From positions 275,985,614 to 276,049,613 of the forward strand of contig CP136064.1 in NCBI GenBank assembly GCA_032622095.1: a stretch of 64,000 bases of DNA. The letters are read 5' to 3'. Below the pieces are notes generated by a model. The model was not told the DNA's origin, did not search any database, and was given only the letters and a program-made list of their open reading frames with translations. Source of the stretch: Siphonodentalium dalli. Taxonomy: Eukaryota > Mollusca > Scaphopoda > Gadilida > Siphonodentaliidae. The translations under genes were made by a program, and so were the position numbers. This document shows, piece after piece, positions 59,583 to 64,000 of the stretch (position 1 is its first letter; each line of letters starts with the position of its first letter).

Positions 59583-60368
59583 TCGAAATAGGTCGATAAA
59601 TACATGAACTACATTTCTACGAGCAAAATATGCGAAAGACTCATTTAAGATATACAAATTCAAATTTTTAACACGATGTTTGGGTTATATACAGAAACAG
59701 CAATTTGCACGGCTTGGAACAGAGAGGAGCATTTCGTATTATTATAAATAAAGAATGTTTATTTAAATTATGTGCGAAAAATTGAAAACAGCTGGAAAAT
59801 GGTTGTGACCATGGAGAATACTTGTTAGAGCATATGTCAACCTATCTTGTACCACCTTCCCAATTACGTATACATTAATTTCGAATGAGTCATGTCTGTT
59901 TAACCATTATTACCGACACGAACATGACAAGTCATATTTCTAAAAAAAAATGTTTTTATATATTGTCATTATCAATAATCATATACAGCTATTATATATG
60001 GATTTTCTGGAAAACAAGGGTTATCTGAGCACAGGTGACTCAAATTCCCAGCATGGAACACGATCCACGTGTGATCTTTGTCGCGCGAATATTTCGCACC
60101 AGTCACCAGATTATGATATGAGAGGGGAACCAGTCATGCGCAAGAAACCGCTGACTCGAAATTAATTAGAGATTTAGCTTTGAAAGGAATAATTAATTTA
60201 GCGAGCGAGGATATTATAACATCACAATAACCAGGTACGAGAGGGAGTAATCCTAAACAAGCCAGGCCACTTCAACTTTCGACCCGACCAACGCCGCCAT
60301 TCTCAAACATTTCTTAGTAAAGATGGGATCCATGATCATCTGTCCCGTCGCTGTTATCGCTCACCGAC
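59583..60368. other. no feature seen
   Basis: Intergenic AT-rich sequence after the satellite. A 71-codon frame at 59950-60165 has no known domain. Confidence 0.4.
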
Positions 60369-60500
60369 TTAAAGGGGTACTGTACTCAAATGTTGTTGCG
60401 TGTTTCTATATGATCTGCTTCGTTTGATAAGGTAATCAGATTTCCATTATTTTACTATCTGTTAAGTAAGAAGTAATGTTACAGATGGCAGATAAGTCAG
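60369..60500 (-). mobile_element. truncated TTAA MITE (GGGGTACTGTAC end)
   Basis: TTAAAGGGGTACTGTACTCA and AATGTTGTTG, then GATAAGGTAA, CATTATTT, TCTGTTRAGTA and AGTGTTACRGATG-type blocks, match the inverted right end of the element at 11659-12249 for about 130 bp. No second terminus is present. Confidence 0.75.
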
Positions 60501-61150
60501 TAGTAATTATTTTTGTTATTTTTTTCAATAGCGAAATATATACATGTAGGTATCGTTTATATATGTCAGAATTTGTTGTCACCGTATTTCAGCTAAACAA
60601 GGCAAACATAAATTGTGTTACATTATATCACATGTATGTTTGTTGTTGTAACTGGAGGTCTGGAACACTCAATATATCGTCTTTTTTTAATTGTTTCTTG
60701 CCAGAATTCCTTCTAAAAACTCTATGTTAAAAAACTAAGCAATTGCCTTACCACGCAGGCCACAGCGATTGATCGACACATGATAATTATTCAGCAGCCT
60801 TGATATCTTATCTCTAAATGAGAATATACGAGGGGTATATCATGGATGATACATGCCTTCATCTATCTTCCAAGCTTCGGACCAGGCTCACACAACGCGA
60901 ACGGGATAGCTTGTTAACGTATGCAAATTAGTAGTCAAGTCGGCGAGATCTCAGCGAAAAGAGAAATTATTGAGCTAATTGGTGTAATTTGGTGGGCGCG
61001 CTGTGTCGACGGCTGGGGGATCTTATCCCGAAGTCGCATCTACGGTTCATTATAGATTATTCGCTGAGACTCTATATCGCAGTCATCTGTGATTGTCTGT
61101 CCGGGATGTAACAGCACGTATAATACTGTGTTACTGATCGGCTTCGATCC
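60501..61150. other. no feature seen
   Basis: AT-rich intergenic sequence with no recognised gene. Confidence 0.4.
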
Positions 61151-61156
61151 ATGTTT

Positions 61157-61625
61157 CTCATGCATTCTCGGATTACAATAGGATTTCATACTGTGACATC
61201 GTCGCATAGTTCATGACATTTTACAAAGTGAGTTCTTACTATATTCAATCCACCGCTGCGCTGTCAAGATCTTAACTATTTTTTTTCTTTTTTCTTTGGT
61301 GTTTTCATGCAGTCTCTGGCGTGTATGTTTAAATGATATCTAACACTGCATGATATAATATATACACCAAGTATAACTTTGTTACAAAGAACTGAGTTTA
61401 ACATAAATGGTTATAAGCGCTACGTAATACCGTGATTCGCATCCATTCTTGAATTACAATATGATTTCCCACTGTGGCATCATCGCATCGTTCATGGCAT
61501 TTTATAAGGTGAGTTATTTACTATATTAAAGCCACCGCTGTGCTGTAAATGATCTTGACTATTTCTTTTCTTTTCTTGGAAATTTACCAGTTTCCATGTT
61601 TTCCTGATGTCGTCACTGGAGTGCA
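61157..61625 (+). repeat. diverged direct duplication of about 180 bp
   Basis: Segments 61157-61325 and 61440-61625 share, in order, TTACAATAGGATTTC-type sequence, CTGTGACATCGTCGCAT, GTTCATGACATTTTA, GTGAGTT, CCACCGCTG and a CTTTTCTT tract. The spacing is about 285 bp. Confidence 0.75.
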
Positions 61626-61639
61626 TGCCAGGTTCATTC

Positions 61640-63205
61640 AAATAATCCAATGTCAATGTGTATCTATGCAGATTCAAAATAACGTATCTATATTATACTA
61701 TCCATAATCCTATTGTATTATTTAAATATACACACCGCATACGACACAACACTATGTAACACTATTATAATAGTGGACGCTTTTGGACACTGTCGGGACT
61801 CACTTATCGATATTGCCGCTTCTTTCCTTTTTGTTATGTGTTCTCTAATTAGGGCTAAATAGTTTAACTCAAAATTTAGAGCCAACTCCCATGTGACTTT
61901 GCAGAATTCCTCGCTGTTCGGTATTCTGTTCGTATAGCCAATAACATATATCTAGTTGCTCGGATATATACTAGCATGACGCAAACTTCTGTATGCGGAT
62001 TTAAATACTAAGATATAAATGCTATAACTTGGCATGTTCGCTCACATATACGGACATTCGTTAACCGACGTTATATAAGTGAAATTGATATAATTTGAAT
62101 GTCACTATTATGTATTTATAAACATGTATATACTTGTACACATATCTCTCCTTCAAGGAGATAATATACATCTCTCTTAACTATTCAACGACCGCTGTGG
62201 TCTTGGTAATTTCACCAGGTTCACCACGTAGAGGAGGGTGCATGATTACCCAATCACGTTGTCCTGCAATGTCTATATATATATATAGCGTGTCAGGATT
62301 GCATAGCTTTTGCAATAAACTGATTCTGATTCTGTCAGGGTTGCACAAATAATCATTGAACATAAACATATATCATACAGACTCAAGTCGAGAGTACAGA
62401 CTTACTATCAAAGACAGTTCATTGTATAACTTACATTCACATTTACATCGTTACTCATAAAAGGCCCATCACATGAGTTTAACAATCGTGACATCAATTT
62501 ATTATTTCTCGGCACAGAATCGAAATAAACGATTAGTTCTTCTTGAAATATTCACAATGATGAAGATCGAACAATTATAGCCAGTTTATGCTGTTCCAAC
62601 CAACGATATTTCGGCAACAGAAACTGAAATTGTAAATCGCACACAACGGCACGTGGAAACGTAATATTGAAAATAGTTAAAACGATATTTATTTCTACTT
62701 TTGGAGTAGACTAACACGGAACACCCTTTTATTGTCATGTCGTGCACATGGCTGTTGTTTGTCTTGGGACACAAAACACCGTGTTCAACATTGTATTTTT
62801 CATGACTTCAATGCCTCTGTATTGGACATATAACGACCAAAGAAAGAGAGTTCTAGTATTTATCGATCTGTTTCGACACCGGGAAAAAATTCAAAAGTGA
62901 ATATTATTGGTTTATAAATGTTGGAGCTCAAAACGCCAAATGTCTTTAAATCAATGTATGTCAGTATTTTTTATGCAGCTTCAAGATTACCGTGGTACCG
63001 CCGTCTATGTTACCAACATACAGGCACACAATTCATTGTTTACTAAATCAGATATTTAGAATATAAACCACAGAATAACTACGTCTCAAATGATATATAT
63101 GTGCACAACCTCTAGGACCACCGTACACATATACGTGAGTACTAGGATCTCTGTAATTTTAAAGATATAGTCATGTTTTCAGACCTCCAATTGCAACAAC
63201 AACAT
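61640..63205. other. intergenic, no gene seen
   Basis: Only a short TA tract (62273-62287) and CTCCTTCAAGGAG (62149-62161), a 13-nt palindrome, stand out. Confidence 0.4.
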
Positions 63206-63210
63206 TTAAT

Positions 63211-63425
63211 TTAACCCTTTCATGACGGGGGTTGCGCTAGTGCAGCATTAAATAGCATGTGCCAGTGCATTCTCTTATATATGCTCGTACAAGGTAAATG
63301 TAAATATTGTTAGACCAACGCATTCTCTTATATATGCGAGGCTCCATATGGGAGATTCGCATAAGAGAATGCATTGGCACAGGGTTTTCGCAAAATATCA
63401 GGAATCCGTAATCATCGAAGGGTTA
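63211..63425. mobile_element. TTAA-bounded hairpin composite, near full length
   Basis: It starts TTAACCCTTTCATGACGGG and ends ATCATCGAAGGGTTATT, with the right TTAA decayed. Inside are ATTCTCTTATATATGC, GTTAGACCAACGCATTC and GAATGCATTGGCACAGGG. Same family as 2727 and 50887. Confidence 0.75.
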
Positions 63426-63544
63426 TTATCTGTTTCTGCTTTATTCTTTTTGAAAAACTGTCGAATACGAAATATGACACATGCCCTAGACCTATAAATA
63501 ACATGGAATATAATTTTGTTATTCAAAACTTAATAAAATAATAT

Positions 63545-63850
63545 GTGGTGTCCGGGCTAGTTTGGGTGATCGCCTCCGTCTGGGCAGAATATACAGCGTC
63601 TGAACAAGCTATTGTTATATCGGTCAGAAACATGAGCGTATATGAGCGAGGTCAAGGTCAAAGACACGGTGAAATTGGACCCACCCATATTGTTCCCAGG
63701 ATCAAAGTATGCCTACATACCAAATTTGAGTCGGATCGGTTGAATAGTTTTCGATTCTATAACAAACAAGCATACATACATACATACTTACATACAAACA
63801 GACAGACAAACAGGCAGGCAGACAGACAGAAGTTCAAAAATATATAGGAG
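63545..63850 (+). mobile_element. short tandem-unit/GACA element, third family
   Basis: A GTGTCCGGGCTAG head, GAGGTCAAGGTCAAAGACAC, ACCAAATTTGAGTCGGATCG, then CATA and GACA microsatellites and TTCAAAAATATATAGGAGAT. The end sequence parallels TCTTCAAAATATATATGAGAT of the 24-kb elements, so the families are related at the 3' end. Confidence 0.7.
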
Positions 63851-64000
63851 ATAAATGCATAGAAGATTCAATATCAAACAAAACCATTATCTTTCAGGTA
63901 GTTTCAAACGTACACTGTAATTAACTTAAAAGTAAAATAGCTTTTAAATAAATAACGCAATCACTCGTAACATTTAATTACTTTAATGTCCAATTTGTCA

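Overview
The window looks like AT-rich, intron- and repeat-rich metazoan DNA. Support: one gene split by consensus GT/AG introns, a tRNA-derived SINE with an AATC tail, many short inverted-repeat (MITE-like) elements, and elements that combine internal tandem units with GACA or TG microsatellites. Repeats of that last style are familiar from molluscs, so a marine invertebrate, perhaps a gastropod or bivalve, is my best guess. That is inference; no marker gene fixes the taxon.

The only convincing protein-coding gene is the 3' part of a chymotrypsin/elastase-like S1 serine protease on the + strand. Four exons are visible (2520-2595, 4240-4408, 6137-6291, 15985-16155). Splice phases agree, the catalytic Asp and Ser are present, and a stop codon is followed by a polyadenylation signal. 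The exon or exons carrying the start, signal peptide and catalytic His must lie upstream of the window. Its third visible intron is about 9.7 kb and is filled with a minisatellite that starts at the exon-3/intron junction, three kinds of inverted-repeat element and a SINE.

From 16.4 kb to the end I see no host gene. The content is layered repeats: TTAA-flanked MITEs (11.7, 18.4, 50.1, 60.4 kb, and a CCCTTT-ended family at 3.1, 25.5, 36.8 and 51.3 kb); a palindromic hairpin family centred on an ATATATGCGAG core (2.8, 12.4-12.8, 15.3-15.7, 40.2-40.6, 51.0, 63.3 kb); tandem-unit elements with microsatellites (23-25 kb, 33.9-34.5 kb, 63.6 kb); a degraded non-LTR retrotransposon (20.6-21.0 kb); a 0.7-kb CAT-repeat block (27.6-28.3 kb); and a 1.76-kb inverted-repeat element (28.7-30.5 kb).

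The most striking region is 51.3-59.6 kb. A TTAA-bounded MITE leads directly into an array of 68-bp units that are copies of its own right end. A 1.3-kb element with 13-bp perfect terminal inverted repeats plus a 141-nt palindrome sits inside that array. The composite is then present as three 2362-bp copies that look identical. This reads as a stepwise history: MITE, then minisatellite, then insertion, then higher-order amplification. An assembly artefact must be excluded.
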